Shown: positions 1 through 8,843, counted from the stretch's first letter. The stretch is DNA of 42,298 nt from Prevotella sp. (GCA_017508965.1 JAFWQT010000071.1:1-42298); one strand, 5' to 3'. Notes: a model not told the origin generated them from the sequence alone. Program-made: numbers and translations.

Positions 1-794
1 TCGAACTCGCGCATACGGAAGATGAACTGGCGGGCAACAATCTCGTTACGGAAGGCCTTACCAATCTGGGCGATACCGAAGGGAATCTTCATGCGGCCGG
101 TCTTCTGCACGTTCAGGTAGTTCACGAAGATGCCCTGGGCCGTCTCCGGACGCAGGTAAATCTTCATCGAGGCATCGGCCGAGGCACCCATCTCGGTAGA
201 GAACATCAGGTTGAACTGGCGCACGTCGGTCCAGTTTTTCGTGCCGCTGATGGGGTCCACAATCTCCTCGTCGAGGATAATCTGCTTCAGTTCCTCGAGG
301 TCAGGTCCCTGCATGGCGGCAGCATAGCGGGCGTGGAGGGCGTCGCGCTTGGCGATGTGCTCCTTCACGTGCTCCGAGGTCTCCATGTACTTAGCCTCAT
401 CGAAAGCCTCGCCGAAACGCTTGCGGGCCTTCTCCACCTCCTTCTGAATCTTCTCGTCGTACTTCGCAATCTGGTCCTCGATGAGCACATCGGCGCGATA
501 GCGCTTCTTCGAGTCACGGTTGTCGATGAGGGGATCGTTGAAAGCATCCACGTGTCCCGATGCCTTCCAGATGGTGGGGTGCATGAAGATAGCGCTGTCG
601 ATGCCCACAATGTTGTCGTGGAGCAGCACCATCGACTTCCACCAATATTGTTTGATATTGTTTTTCAGTTCCACACCGTTCTGGCCGTAGTCGTAGACCG
701 CGCCCAGTCCGTCATAAATTTCACTACTTGGAAAAACGAAGCCATACTCCTTGCAGTGGCTCACAATCTTCTTGAAAACGTCTTCTTGTGCCAT
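1..794 (-). CDS. glyS: Glycyl-tRNA synthetase, N-terminal part (gene runs off the window)
   Basis: Class II glycyl-tRNA synthetase of the single-chain (alpha2) type, which charges tRNA-Gly in the cytoplasm. The start is the ATG whose complement is at 792-794, giving [19 protein letters not shown], and about 264 codons are present before the window edge. The conserved opening '[22 protein letters not shown]' region and, near the edge, the class II motif 2 stretch '[10 protein letters not shown]' with 'FRMREF' can be read on the reverse strand. No stop is seen because the rest of the catalytic core and the anticodon-binding domain lie outside. A good promoter lies 33 bp upstream (827-857), so it is probably transcribed from its own start. 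Identification is secure; the length is partial only because of the window boundary. Confidence 0.95.
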   Translation of the reverse strand, partial: MAQEDVFKKIVSHCKEYGFVFPSSEIYDGLGAVYDYGQNGVELKNNIKQYWWKSMVLLHDNIVGIDSAIFMHPTIWKASGHVDAFNDPLIDNRDSKKRYRADVLIEDQIAKYDEKIQKEVEKARKRFGEAFDEAKYMETSEHVKEHIAKRDALHARYAAAMQGPDLEELKQIILDEEIVDPISGTKNWTDVRQFNLMFSTEMGASADASMKIYLRPETAQGIFVNYLNVQKTGRMKIPFGIAQIGKAFRNEIVARQFIFRMREF

Positions 795-826
795 TGTTAT
801 AAATGATAAATTTCGAAATTTGCGTG

Positions 827-857
827 CAAAGGTACGATTAAGCGAGCACAATACAAA
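827..857 (-). promoter_or_regulatory. Bacteroidetes-type promoter of glyS
   Basis: On the minus strand a -33 TTTG (complement of 854-857) is followed after 19 bp by the -7 element TACCTTTG (complement of 827-834), a match to the Bacteroidetes primary sigma consensus TTTG/TAnnTTTG. It lies about 33 bp upstream of the glyS ATG. Confidence 0.75.
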
Positions 858-899
858 ATAAAAATACTTTTATTTTTATTGTCGAGCGAAAGTACCTTC

Positions 900-915
900 G
901 CCAAAAATTTTTGGC
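900..915. repeat. Perfect 16-bp palindrome upstream of glyS
   Basis: GCCAAAAATTTTTGGC reads the same on both strands. It sits about 43 bp upstream of the glyS -33 box. A dimeric repressor or activator site is possible but no cognate regulator is visible here. Confidence 0.5.
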
Positions 916-1327
916 AAAGATACAATTTTATTTTGGATAACGCGCACACGCGAACGTTAAATTAGGGTAAAAGCATTTGCCGGAGACTCTTTTTTACTTG
1001 GATTTTTCTTTACAACGCAATTTTCAGTTCTAGGAAATGAAACCAGTCATGGAAACCCTATCATGGGCTCCGCAATCGGGAATAAAGGCTGACTGCACGA
1101 CAAATAAAGGGCTTTTAAAGAAATTTTTCTAGAGAAATTTCTCAAAAAACCTATCACACGACATGGAAACAGACTTTAAATGAAGCGCAAACAGACTGTG
1201 GAAAGGATGTTTCCAGACTTTAAATGCAACCTTTCCACCCTTTAAACGGGATGAAAACAGACTTTGGAAACAACCCGAATTGACTTCAGAAAAATAACCC
1301 GCTGACTATCAGCGAGATGCGAAAACC

Positions 1328-1389
1328 GCTCAAAACTCGCGTATTTGCAAGCCATCGGGACATCGGCTGGAAATTCGCGAGTTTTGAGC
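1328..1389. repeat. Inverted repeat upstream of parC, 14-bp perfect arms
   Basis: GCTCAAAACTCGCG (1328-1341) is inverted perfectly at 1376-1389, separated by 34 bp. The end of the repeat lies 50 bp upstream of the parC -33 box. It could form a cruciform or hairpin or be a pair of binding sites; there is no T-tract to suggest a terminator. Confidence 0.6.
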
Positions 1390-1438
1390 CGAAAATTAGG
1401 AAAAATCTTGAAAAAACGAAGTGATACGGCGAATTGAA

Positions 1439-1470
1439 TTTGGTTGTTTCAGAGATTTTTATTAAATTTG
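1439..1470 (+). promoter_or_regulatory. Bacteroidetes-type promoter of the parC operon
   Basis: TTTG at 1439-1442, a 20-bp spacer, then TAAATTTG at 1463-1470. The parC ATG at 1490 follows 19 bp later, so the leader is very short. Confidence 0.7.
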
Positions 1471-1489
1471 CACTCACAATTCAAGAATC

Positions 1490-4315
1490 ATGGACGACGA
1501 AATCAAAGATATTAACCCAAACAACGAAGAAAAGCCCGACGGACAGACGGAAGAAGCGCCTGTTGCCGATGATGCCAACGAAGAAGAAGCACAGGCAACG
1601 GATGGTTCTACGACCGACGACACCGACATTTCCGACAACCCCACAGCCGGCGAAGCCCACTCCGACTACAAGCCGGTGAACCGCTTCGACGCCGCTGCCG
1701 TTCACCATCTGAGCGGCATGTACCAGAACTGGTTCCTCGACTACGCCTCGTATGTCATCCTGGAGCGTGCCGTTCCGCACATCGAGGACGGTCTGAAGCC
1801 CGTGCAGCGGCGCATACTGCACTCGATGAAGCGCATGGACGACGGGCGATACAACAAGGTGGCCAACATTGTGGGCCACACCATGCAGTTCCATCCCCAC
1901 GGCGATGCCTCGATAGGCGACGCGCTGGTGCAGATGGGACAAAAGGACCTGCTCATCGACACGCAGGGCAACTGGGGTAACATTCTCACGGGCGACCGTG
2001 CCGCCGCTCCCCGATATATCGAGGCCCGGCTCTCGAAATTCGCCCTCGACGTGGCCTTTAACCCCAAGACCACCGAATGGCAGCTGAGCTACGACGGCCG
2101 CAACAAGGAGCCTATCACGCTTCCGGCCAAGTTCCCCCTGCTGCTGGCCCAGGGTGCCGAGGGCATTGCCGTAGGACTTTCCTCGAAGATTCTTCCCCAT
2201 AATTTCAACGATATCTGCGACGCGGCCATCAAGTATCTGCACGGGCAGGACTTCAGGCTGTATCCCGACTTCCCCACGGGCGGCAGCATTGACGTGTCGA
2301 AATACAACGACGGACAGCGCGGCGGCGTGCTGAAGGTGAGGGCTAAAATCGAGAAGCTCGACCAGAAGACGCTCGTCATACGCGACCTGCCGTTCTCGAA
2401 AACCGTGGCAACGCTGTGCGAAAGCATCACCAAGGCCATCGAGAAGGGCAAGATAAAGGCGCGCAACGTGACCGACCTGACCTCGGCAAACGTGGAGATT
2501 CAGGTGCATCTTTCGCCAGGCGTATCGAGCGACAAGACCATCGACGCGCTCTATGCCTTCTCCGACTGCGAGATAAACATCTCGCCCAACTGCTGCGTCA
2601 TCGAGGACAACAAACCGCAGTTCCTGACCATTTCCGACGTGCTGCGCCATTCGGTCGACCGCACGATGGGACTGCTTCGCCGCGAGCTTGAAATCAGGAA
2701 GAACGAACTGCTGGAGCAGCTGCACTTCTGCTCGCTGGAGAGAATCTTCATCGAGGAGCGCATCTACAAGGACAAGAAATTCGAGAACGCGCCCAACATG
2801 GACGCCGTGTGCGAGCATATCGACGACCGGCTGACGCCCTACTACCCGCAGATGATTCGCGAAGTGACCAAAGACGACATACTGCGACTGATGGAAATCA
2901 AGATGCAGCGCATCCTGAAGTTCAACAAGGACAAGGCCGACGAGCTGATTGCCCGCATCAAGGCCGACATCGAGGAGATTGACCGGAAGCTCTCGAACAT
3001 GGTGGAAGTGACCGTCGACTGGTTCCAGTTCCTGAAAGACAAATACGGCAACGACCATCCACGACTGACCGAGATAAAGAGTTTCGACACCATCGAGGCC
3101 GCCAAGGTGGCCGAAGCCAACGAGAAGCTCTACATCAACCGCCAGGAGGGATTCATCGGCACGGGCATGAAGAAAGACGAGTTCGTGTGCAACTGTTCCG
3201 ACATCGACGACATCATCATCTTCTACAAAGACGGCAAATACAAGGTGATTCGCGTGGCCGAGAAGATTTTCGTGGGCAAGAACATCCTGCACGTGGCCGT
3301 GTTCAAGAAGAACGACACGCGCACCACATACAACGTAGTATTTCGCGACGGCAAGCGCGGACCTTACTTCATCAAGCGCTTCAACGTCACTTCGATGACG
3401 CGCGACAAAGAATACGACTTCACGCGGGGCACGCCCGGCACCAAGGTGTGCTACTTTACGTCGAACCCCAACGGCGAGGCCGAAATCATCAAGATTACCC
3501 TCGACCCGGTGGGCAAGCTCAAGAAACTGTTCATGGAGAAGGATTTCTCGGAAGTAATGATCAAGGGGCGCACCTCGAAAGGCAACCTGCTGACCAAGCA
3601 TCCGGTGAACCGCATCTCGCTGAAGAGTCACGGCCACAGCACGCTGGGCGGCCGGAAAGTGTGGTTCGACCCCGACGTGAACCGCCTGAACTACGACGAG
3701 CACGGACGTTTCCTGGGCGAGTTCTACGACGAAGACCTGATCCTGGTGGTGCTCGACAACGGCGACTTCTATGTGTCGAACTTCGATGCCAACAACCACT
3801 ACGAGGAAAACATACTCCGGCTAGAGAAATTCCAGGCCGACAAGGTGTGGACTGCCGTGCTCTACGATGCCGAGCAGCAGGGCTATCCCTATCTGAAACG
3901 CTTCATGATGGAAGCCTCGAAGCGCAAGCAGAACTGGCTCAGCGAGAATCCTAACTCGCAACTGGTGCTGCTCACCGACCAGGTTTATCCGCGCATAAAG
4001 GTGACTTTCGGCGGCAACGACAGTTTCCGCGAGCCGCTGGAGATTGAGGCCGAAGAGTTTGTGGGCGTCAAGGGATTCAAGGCCCGCGGCAAACGACTGA
4101 CCACCTACGCCATCGGTTCCATTGAGGAACTGGAGCCGCTGCGGTTCCCCGAAGTGCCTGAAGACAACGGCGCCGAGGGAGACAGCCAGGCGGAAGCCGA
4201 CGGCGGAGAGGCACCCGGCGAAGAGAACCTGGACCCCGACAAGGGCAAGAGCGAGCGGCAGATAAGGGATGAGATAACGGGACAGCTGTCTCTTTTCGAC
4301 GACGAAGACTTGTAG
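1490..4315 (+). CDS. parC: DNA topoisomerase IV subunit A
   Basis: Breakage-reunion subunit of a type IIA topoisomerase, which decatenates and relaxes DNA in complex with ParE. The N-terminal ~60 residues are an acidic, low-complexity extension. The winged-helix core follows with 'HPHGDAS' (H135-S141) and the active-site Tyr176 in 'AAPRYIEARLS', which forms the 5'-phosphotyrosyl bond. A coiled-coil region lies at about 400-520 and a beta-pinwheel-like C-terminal domain after about 560, ending in an acidic tail. I see no GyrA box (QRRGGxG), which favours ParC over GyrA, and 941 aa suits Bacteroidetes ParC with its acidic ends. The residue aligned with the quinolone-determining serine (E. coli GyrA Ser83) is Ala140. 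It is the first gene of a tight operon; the next gene starts 6 bp after its stop. parE is not in the window. Confidence 0.9.
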   Translation: MDDEIKDINPNNEEKPDGQTEEAPVADDANEEEAQATDGSTTDDTDISDNPTAGEAHSDYKPVNRFDAAAVHHLSGMYQNWFLDYASYVILERAVPHIEDGLKPVQRRILHSMKRMDDGRYNKVANIVGHTMQFHPHGDASIGDALVQMGQKDLLIDTQGNWGNILTGDRAAAPRYIEARLSKFALDVAFNPKTTEWQLSYDGRNKEPITLPAKFPLLLAQGAEGIAVGLSSKILPHNFNDICDAAIKYLHGQDFRLYPDFPTGGSIDVSKYNDGQRGGVLKVRAKIEKLDQKTLVIRDLPFSKTVATLCESITKAIEKGKIKARNVTDLTSANVEIQVHLSPGVSSDKTIDALYAFSDCEINISPNCCVIEDNKPQFLTISDVLRHSVDRTMGLLRRELEIRKNELLEQLHFCSLERIFIEERIYKDKKFENAPNMDAVCEHIDDRLTPYYPQMIREVTKDDILRLMEIKMQRILKFNKDKADELIARIKADIEEIDRKLSNMVEVTVDWFQFLKDKYGNDHPRLTEIKSFDTIEAAKVAEANEKLYINRQEGFIGTGMKKDEFVCNCSDIDDIIIFYKDGKYKVIRVAEKIFVGKNILHVAVFKKNDTRTTYNVVFRDGKRGPYFIKRFNVTSMTRDKEYDFTRGTPGTKVCYFTSNPNGEAEIIKITLDPVGKLKKLFMEKDFSEVMIKGRTSKGNLLTKHPVNRISLKSHGHSTLGGRKVWFDPDVNRLNYDEHGRFLGEFYDEDLILVVLDNGDFYVSNFDANNHYEENILRLEKFQADKVWTAVLYDAEQQGYPYLKRFMMEASKRKQNWLSENPNSQLVLLTDQVYPRIKVTFGGNDSFREPLEIEAEEFVGVKGFKARGKRLTTYAIGSIEELEPLRFPEVPEDNGAEGDSQAEADGGEAPGEENLDPDKGKSERQIRDEITGQLSLFDDEDL

Positions 4316-4321
4316 GCGGGC

Positions 4322-5170
4322 ATGAAAAGCAGACTCTTCAGCATCTCATTGGGCTTCATCACGCTGTTTACAGCCCTTGTCGCCCATGCGCAGGAACCTA
4401 CTGCTACCCATCAGCCCAGGCAGAAGTTCACGCTGGTGGGCATCGGACAGGCCAGGATGCTCGACACGTATCTCTCGAACGAGAACTATACCGGCACCGA
4501 GCTGCGCATGATAACGCATTCGGAGAAGAGCCATTTCAGGGAGGCGGCGCTGAAAAGCGAGCGGCAGGACACGGCAAGACAGTTCTGGTCGCATGCCTTC
4601 CGCCATCAGTTCGCGCTGCATTATGCCCATCCGCGGTCGGACGACAGCAACTATCTGGGGGCGCTCTATACCTTCATCTTTAATTATTCGCACAACTGGA
4701 ACCGTTGGGTTTCAGGCCATTACATGACGTTCCAGGCCGGTCTGCAAGCCGAGCTGGGGCTGGGATTCCTCTACTCCACCCGCAACACCAACAATCCCGC
4801 ACAGGCCAGGGCCTACATGAACGTGGGACCCGCGGCCTCGGTCAGCTATCCGTTCCATGCCTTTCACAGGCAGCGGCCCTTCGCGTTGCGCTACGAAGTG
4901 AACGCTCCGCTGCTCGGACTGCTCTTCTCGCCGAACTACGGGCAGAGCTATTACGAGATTTTCACGCGTGGCGACTACGACCACAACTGTGTGCCCACCA
5001 CGCCCTTCAACGCCCCTACCCTGCGGCAGATGCTCACGCTCGACATTCCACTAAAGCCGTTCACGGTGCGCGTGGGCTATCTGGGCGACTATCAGCAGGC
5101 CAAGGTGAACAACCTGAAGTATCATGTGTATAGTCATCTCTTCACCTTCGGATTCGTCAGGAACCTTTGA
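4322..5170 (+). CDS. Secreted/outer-membrane protein, DUF3316-like
   Basis: 282 aa with a clear signal peptide (MKSRLFSISLGF... cleaved near AHA-QE at residues 22-24). The mature protein begins with a 'GIGQARMLDTYLSNENYTGTE' type segment, followed by alternating aromatic/hydrophobic strands such as 'FALHYAHPRSDDSNYLGALYT', and ends in a strand with a terminal aromatic-rich pattern ('HLFTFGFVRNL'). This is typical of a small outer-membrane beta-barrel and resembles the Bacteroidetes DUF3316 family; the family name is from recall. It starts 6 bp after parC and is followed 21 bp later by the S41 protease, so it is almost certainly cotranscribed. Its function is unknown. Confidence 0.65.
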   Translation: MKSRLFSISLGFITLFTALVAHAQEPTATHQPRQKFTLVGIGQARMLDTYLSNENYTGTELRMITHSEKSHFREAALKSERQDTARQFWSHAFRHQFALHYAHPRSDDSNYLGALYTFIFNYSHNWNRWVSGHYMTFQAGLQAELGLGFLYSTRNTNNPAQARAYMNVGPAASVSYPFHAFHRQRPFALRYEVNAPLLGLLFSPNYGQSYYEIFTRGDYDHNCVPTTPFNAPTLRQMLTLDIPLKPFTVRVGYLGDYQQAKVNNLKYHVYSHLFTFGFVRNL

Positions 5171-5191
5171 CATCAACAACAGAGAACGCAA

Positions 5192-6226
5192 ATGAACAAG
5201 ATATCAACCGCCATCAAGGAAACCGGAGCCGCCCTGTGGATTGTGCTCATGGTCGTGCTCGCAGGGTTCACCTCGTGCGTCAAGGAGGAGGAATTCAGTG
5301 ACGATGCACGGGGCAACTTCGAGGCGCTGTGGAAAATCATGGACGAGCACTACTGTTTCTTCGGCGAGAAGAACGTAGACTGGAATGCCGTGCATGCCAA
5401 ATACTCGCTGATGGTTGACAACAACATGACCGCAGGACAGCTCTTCGAGGTGCTCGCCAAGATGCTCGACGAACTGAAGGACGGCCACGTGAACCTGTAT
5501 TCGTCGTTCGACGTGGGGCGCAACTGGTCGTGGCACGAGAACTATCCGTCGAACTTCAGCGACACCTTATTTAATAAATACATGGGAACCGACTATCGCA
5601 TAGCCGGCAGCCTGCGCTATCGCGTGCTCGACGACAACATCGGGTACGTGCGCTGCTCGTCGTTCTCGACCAGCATCGGAGGCGGCAATCTCGACAATGT
5701 GCTCAACATACTGGCGCCTTGCCGCGGACTAATCCTTGACATCCGCGACAATAGCGGCGGACTGCTCACCGATGCCGAGACGCTGGCCTCAAGGTTCACC
5801 AACGAGGAATTGCTCGTGGGCTACATCCAGCACAAGACCGGAACCGGCCACAACGATTTCTCGGAACTCGAGGAACAGCGGCTGAAGCCGTCGAAAGACC
5901 TGCGCTGGCAGAAGCGGGTGATTGTGCTCACCAACCGTCAGGTGTACAGCGCTGCCAACGAATTCGTGAAGTATATGAAGTGCTGCCCACAGGCCACCAT
6001 CGTGGGCGACCGTACGGGCGGCGGCGCCGGCATGCCATTCTCGTCGGAACTGCCCAACGGATGGGGCGTGCGCTTCTCGGCCTGTCCGATGTTCGACCGT
6101 GAAAAGAAGAGCACCGAGTTCGGCATTCAGCCCGACTATCAGGTAAACCTGACGGAAGCGGACTTCCAGAAGGGCCGCGACACGATTATCGAATTCGCCC
6201 GAAAGCTCATCAATCAGAAACCTTAA
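5192..6226 (+). CDS. S41-family peptidase lipoprotein
   Basis: 344 aa with an N-terminal hydrophobic segment and lipobox 'GFTSC' (Cys29), so it is probably lipid-anchored in the envelope. The mature part matches the tail-specific/IRBP-type S41 serine peptidase fold: 'LKDGHVNLYS' around His99, 'LILDIRDNSGG' (about 180-190) and the nucleophile in 'VYSAANEF' (Ser253), followed by 'GDRTGGGAGMPFS'. No PDZ domain is evident, so this is the short form of the family, which includes nisin-resistance-type proteins. It lies 11 bp upstream of the ABC ATPase and 21 bp downstream of the DUF3316-like gene. The substrate cannot be inferred from sequence. Confidence 0.8.
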   Translation: MNKISTAIKETGAALWIVLMVVLAGFTSCVKEEEFSDDARGNFEALWKIMDEHYCFFGEKNVDWNAVHAKYSLMVDNNMTAGQLFEVLAKMLDELKDGHVNLYSSFDVGRNWSWHENYPSNFSDTLFNKYMGTDYRIAGSLRYRVLDDNIGYVRCSSFSTSIGGGNLDNVLNILAPCRGLILDIRDNSGGLLTDAETLASRFTNEELLVGYIQHKTGTGHNDFSELEEQRLKPSKDLRWQKRVIVLTNRQVYSAANEFVKYMKCCPQATIVGDRTGGGAGMPFSSELPNGWGVRFSACPMFDREKKSTEFGIQPDYQVNLTEADFQKGRDTIIEFARKLINQKP

Positions 6227-6237
6227 ATACAAGCAGG

Positions 6238-7101
6238 ATGATTGAACTCAGGAACCTCACCATAGGCTATCAGCAGAAAGGCAACGAGAAAGTGGTGGCC
6301 GCACATATCAACGCTACGCTCTACAGCGGCCGGCTGACCTGTCTTATCGGTTCCAACGGCATCGGCAAGAGCACCCTGCTGCGCACGCTTTCAGCCTTCC
6401 AGCCTCCGTTAGAAGGCGAGATTATGGTTCCCGCTCCCGATGCTTTGGGGGCAGGCAAGACGGCCGACGAAGTGCCGATGGCAGCCCTTTCATCGCTCAC
6501 CCACAGCGACCTGGCACGCCTCATCGGCGTGGTGCTGACCGAGAAGCCCGACGTGCAGAACATGACGGTCTTCGAACTGGTGGGCATCGGGCGCTCGCCC
6601 TACACGGGATTCTGGGGCCGGCTCACGAAAGCCGACCGTGAAATCGTGGAAGAGAGCCTCCGCATGGTGGGGATAGAATCGCTCTCGGAACGTTTCATAC
6701 AGACGCTCTCCGACGGAGAACGCCAGAAGATGATGGTGGCAAAGGCACTTGCGCAGCAGACGCCCGTGATTTTTCTTGACGAGCCCACGGCCTTCCTCGA
6801 CTACCCGTCGAAGGTGGAAATGCTCCAGCTGCTGAAGCGACTGGCCCACGAAACCCGCAAGACCATCTTCCTATCGACCCACGACATGGAGCTTGCCCTG
6901 CAGATTGCCGATGAACTCTGGCTGATGTCGCGCCGCCAACAGCCGTCAGGTGCTAAGCCATCGCAGGGCTCAGACTCCCCCATCACCATCGGCACCCCAC
7001 AGGAACTGGCCGCCAACGGCACGCTTAGCCAGTTCATCGACCGCCCGGGCATTCACCTTGACAGAAAAACATTAGCCATCAAGGTAACAAATAGCGAATA
7101 A
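6238..7101 (+). CDS. FecE/BtuD-type ABC transporter ATP-binding protein
   Basis: 287-aa ATPase of the iron-siderophore/haem/cobalamin import class. Walker A is 'GSNGIGKST' (38-46), the signature 'LSDGE' (157-161), Walker B 'VIFLDEPT' (177-184), and the H-loop His lies in 'FLSTHDMELAL'. The 'GRSPYTGFWGRL' segment (118-129) is typical of FecE/FepC ATPases. No FecCD permease or binding protein is beside it, so it must pair with a transporter encoded elsewhere or act differently. It is the last gene of the parC operon, and the tRNA-Leu promoter begins 2 bp after its stop. Confidence 0.85.
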   Translation: MIELRNLTIGYQQKGNEKVVAAHINATLYSGRLTCLIGSNGIGKSTLLRTLSAFQPPLEGEIMVPAPDALGAGKTADEVPMAALSSLTHSDLARLIGVVLTEKPDVQNMTVFELVGIGRSPYTGFWGRLTKADREIVEESLRMVGIESLSERFIQTLSDGERQKMMVAKALAQQTPVIFLDEPTAFLDYPSKVEMLQLLKRLAHETRKTIFLSTHDMELALQIADELWLMSRRQQPSGAKPSQGSDSPITIGTPQELAANGTLSQFIDRPGIHLDRKTLAIKVTNSE

Positions 7102-7102
7102 A

Positions 7103-7134
7103 TTTGGCACTTTCACAAAAATAATGTATTTTTG
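7103..7134 (+). promoter_or_regulatory. Promoter of tRNA-Leu
   Basis: TTTG at 7103-7106, a 20-bp spacer, TATTTTTG at 7127-7134, with the tRNA starting 10 bp later at 7145. This is a near-ideal Bacteroidetes promoter. Confidence 0.8.
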
Positions 7135-7144
7135 CAAACGAAAC

Positions 7145-7226
7145 GCGCCTGTGGCGGAATTGGTAGACGCGCTAGACTTAGGATCTAGTGTCTCCCGACG
7201 TGCAGGTTCGAGTCCTGTCAGGCGCA
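7145..7226 (+). tRNA. tRNA-Leu (anticodon UAG)
   Basis: 82-nt class II tRNA. The acceptor stem GCGCCTG (7145-7151) pairs with CAGGCGC (7219-7225) and the discriminator is A7226. The anticodon stem CTAGA/TCTAG encloses loop CTTAGGA with anticodon TAG (7179-7181), and the T arm holds GGTTCGAGTCC. The long variable arm fits tRNA-Leu. The CCA end is not encoded. Confidence 0.95.
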
Positions 7227-7273
7227 CTTGTTAGTTTATTATGGTTAAACCTCTAACGATTTGAACATATTAG

Positions 7274-7864
7274 ATGATTAAAATAGTTAGATGGCATATA
7301 TGTAGATTTTTTTTATTGACAGTGTTGCTAATGCTGTCGAGCAGTAGCATATATGCCCAAGAACGCGAAGAATCCGTCCTTTTGCGAGCAAACATTTTGC
7401 GATGGGCAACGCTGACTCCCGACATCGGTGTGGAGTGGCAGCTCAACAAGGAATGGAGTGTTTTGGCAAATGCCACCTATACCCGATGGAGCTGGAAAGA
7501 CAACAACCGGCGTTTTGCCCAGAAGGAATTCGCAGGCGAGATCAGGCACTACATGGGCTATATGTCAACACAGCTGCCCTGGTATGTCGGTCTGATGATT
7601 CACGGCGGACAGTACAACTTCGGATTTTCTGACACCGGCCGGCAGGGCGACTACATGGGTGGGGGAATCACCGCAGGCTACCGCTTGCGCCTGCACAACA
7701 AACGTTTCTTCATCGACTTCGGCGGAGCACTTGGTTTCACGCATGGCACCATTGAAAAGTACAAGACCATCGACGGAGTGCGCTACCTGACGGCTGAAGA
7801 GAATAAGAACTACATCGGCATTAACAAGCTCTCGGTGGCTATCGTGTGGAATTTCTTAAAATAG
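7274..7864 (+). CDS. DUF3575 domain protein, first gene of the fimbrial locus
   Basis: 196 aa with a signal peptide (hydrophobic 12-27, cleavage after SIYAQ). The mature part opens 'LLRANILRWATLTPDIGVEWQL', the hallmark start of DUF3575 proteins, and consists of amphipathic beta-strands ending 'LSVAIVWNF', consistent with a small outer-membrane or periplasmic barrel. In Bacteroidetes this family commonly begins fimbrillin operons, as here: the next gene starts 10 bp downstream and four fimbrillins follow. A role in assembly or anchoring of fimbriae is inference. No clear promoter of the usual pattern was found between the tRNA and this gene, so readthrough or a weak promoter is possible. Confidence 0.8.
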   Translation: MIKIVRWHICRFFLLTVLLMLSSSSIYAQEREESVLLRANILRWATLTPDIGVEWQLNKEWSVLANATYTRWSWKDNNRRFAQKEFAGEIRHYMGYMSTQLPWYVGLMIHGGQYNFGFSDTGRQGDYMGGGITAGYRLRLHNKRFFIDFGGALGFTHGTIEKYKTIDGVRYLTAEENKNYIGINKLSVAIVWNFLK

Positions 7865-7873
7865 GACAAGGCA

Positions 7874-8794
7874 ATGAAAAAGCATATCTTCTACATACTC
7901 ATAGGCATGGCCGCGATGTTCTCGCTGGCATCGTGCGTGAAGGATAAGCTCTATCTGCTGCCAGAAGACGATCCTGACTATTTCAATCCCGACGAGTGGA
8001 AACAGGGCACCATGGTGGTAAGAACCGACTGGAGCCGCACCGACCAGGGCATCATGCCCACAGACGAATACTATCTCAGGCTGAACGACGAAACCTATAT
8101 CGTCAGCGATGCCACCAACACCTTCCGCCACCTGCATCCCGAAGACTATAAGGTGATTGCCTACTACGACCCGACGGGCATCACGATTGCCGACAACATC
8201 GCAACCGTTGACAACGAAGCCGACGGAACCCTGCTGCGCATGCCGGGTATGCTGATGGTTTCCGACTATAAGGATGCCAAGGTGACGCGTGGAGATACCA
8301 CCTACGTCGACCTCACCATGCGCCAGCTGGTACACGAGGTGAACGTGATTATCTATATGCGGCCCGGCGACGAGAACCTCATCTCGAACATCACGGGGTC
8401 CATTGACGGTATTGCACAGGCCGTCGACATCACCAGCGGCACGGTGACCTCCAACTACAACAGTGTCATTACCCTGCCGCTTACCCTGAAATACGTCGAC
8501 TACAACGGAAAGGACGAGTCGCTGAAAGGTCAGCAGGTGCCTGCCTACGAATGCACCATCCGCATCATCGACATCATAGAAGCCTCGTCGCAGCCCATGG
8601 AACTGAACATCGTCTATAACGACGGCTCTGAGGAAAAGCGAACCGTTGAACTGGAGAACATCCTGAACAACATCAGCAAAAAGGACGATACCACCTACGT
8701 GGAACTCGACATCAGCGTCGACAACAATACAAACATCCGCACTTCCATTATCGACTGGCATGTGGTGGACGAGGGACATCACGTCGCTCATTAA
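7874..8794 (+). CDS. Fimbrial locus lipoprotein, DUF5119/Mfa2-like
   Basis: 306 aa with lipobox 'SLASC' (Cys21). The mature protein has segments typical of the fimbrial anchor superfamily: 'EDYKVIAYY' (about residues 95-103, a strand seen in FimB/Mfa2 and DUF5119 proteins), 'MRQLVHEVNVIIYM' (about 152-165) and a C-terminal 'RTSIIDWHV' strand similar to the fimbrillin 'I.DW' ending. It sits between a DUF3575 gene (10 bp) and the first fimbrillin (about 50 bp), the usual place of the DUF5119 lipoprotein. It could be the base or anchor subunit or a regulator of fimbrial length; assignment between DUF5119 and Mfa2 families is uncertain without a profile search. Confidence 0.7.
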   Translation: MKKHIFYILIGMAAMFSLASCVKDKLYLLPEDDPDYFNPDEWKQGTMVVRTDWSRTDQGIMPTDEYYLRLNDETYIVSDATNTFRHLHPEDYKVIAYYDPTGITIADNIATVDNEADGTLLRMPGMLMVSDYKDAKVTRGDTTYVDLTMRQLVHEVNVIIYMRPGDENLISNITGSIDGIAQAVDITSGTVTSNYNSVITLPLTLKYVDYNGKDESLKGQQVPAYECTIRIIDIIEASSQPMELNIVYNDGSEEKRTVELENILNNISKKDDTTYVELDISVDNNTNIRTSIIDWHVVDEGHHVAH

Positions 8795-8843
8795 CCCCGC
8801 GACTGATTCAAAGCAGAAGACATAAACATATAATAACAACTAC

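Larger units (their letters stand above)
795..1489. other. Long intergenic spacer between divergent glyS and parC
   Basis: Nearly 700 bp with no convincing gene. It holds the glyS promoter at one end and the parC promoter at the other, a 16-bp palindrome (900-915), a short hairpin (arms 1119-1126 and 1135-1142), degenerate AACAGACTTTAAA-like repeats (about 1165-1270), and a strong inverted repeat (1328-1389). Short reading frames here have no recognisable features and I do not call them. Confidence 0.6.

Noticed and set aside
1481-3799. Long minus-strand open frame of 772 codons opposite parC
   Set aside because: It lies wholly antisense to parC, has no recognisable domain or signal, and its Val/His/Leu-rich composition is what the reverse of G/C-biased codons yields.
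7856-8839. Minus-strand frame of 327 codons opposite the DUF5119-like gene
   Set aside because: Antisense shadow of a clear lipoprotein gene with matching neighbours on the plus strand.
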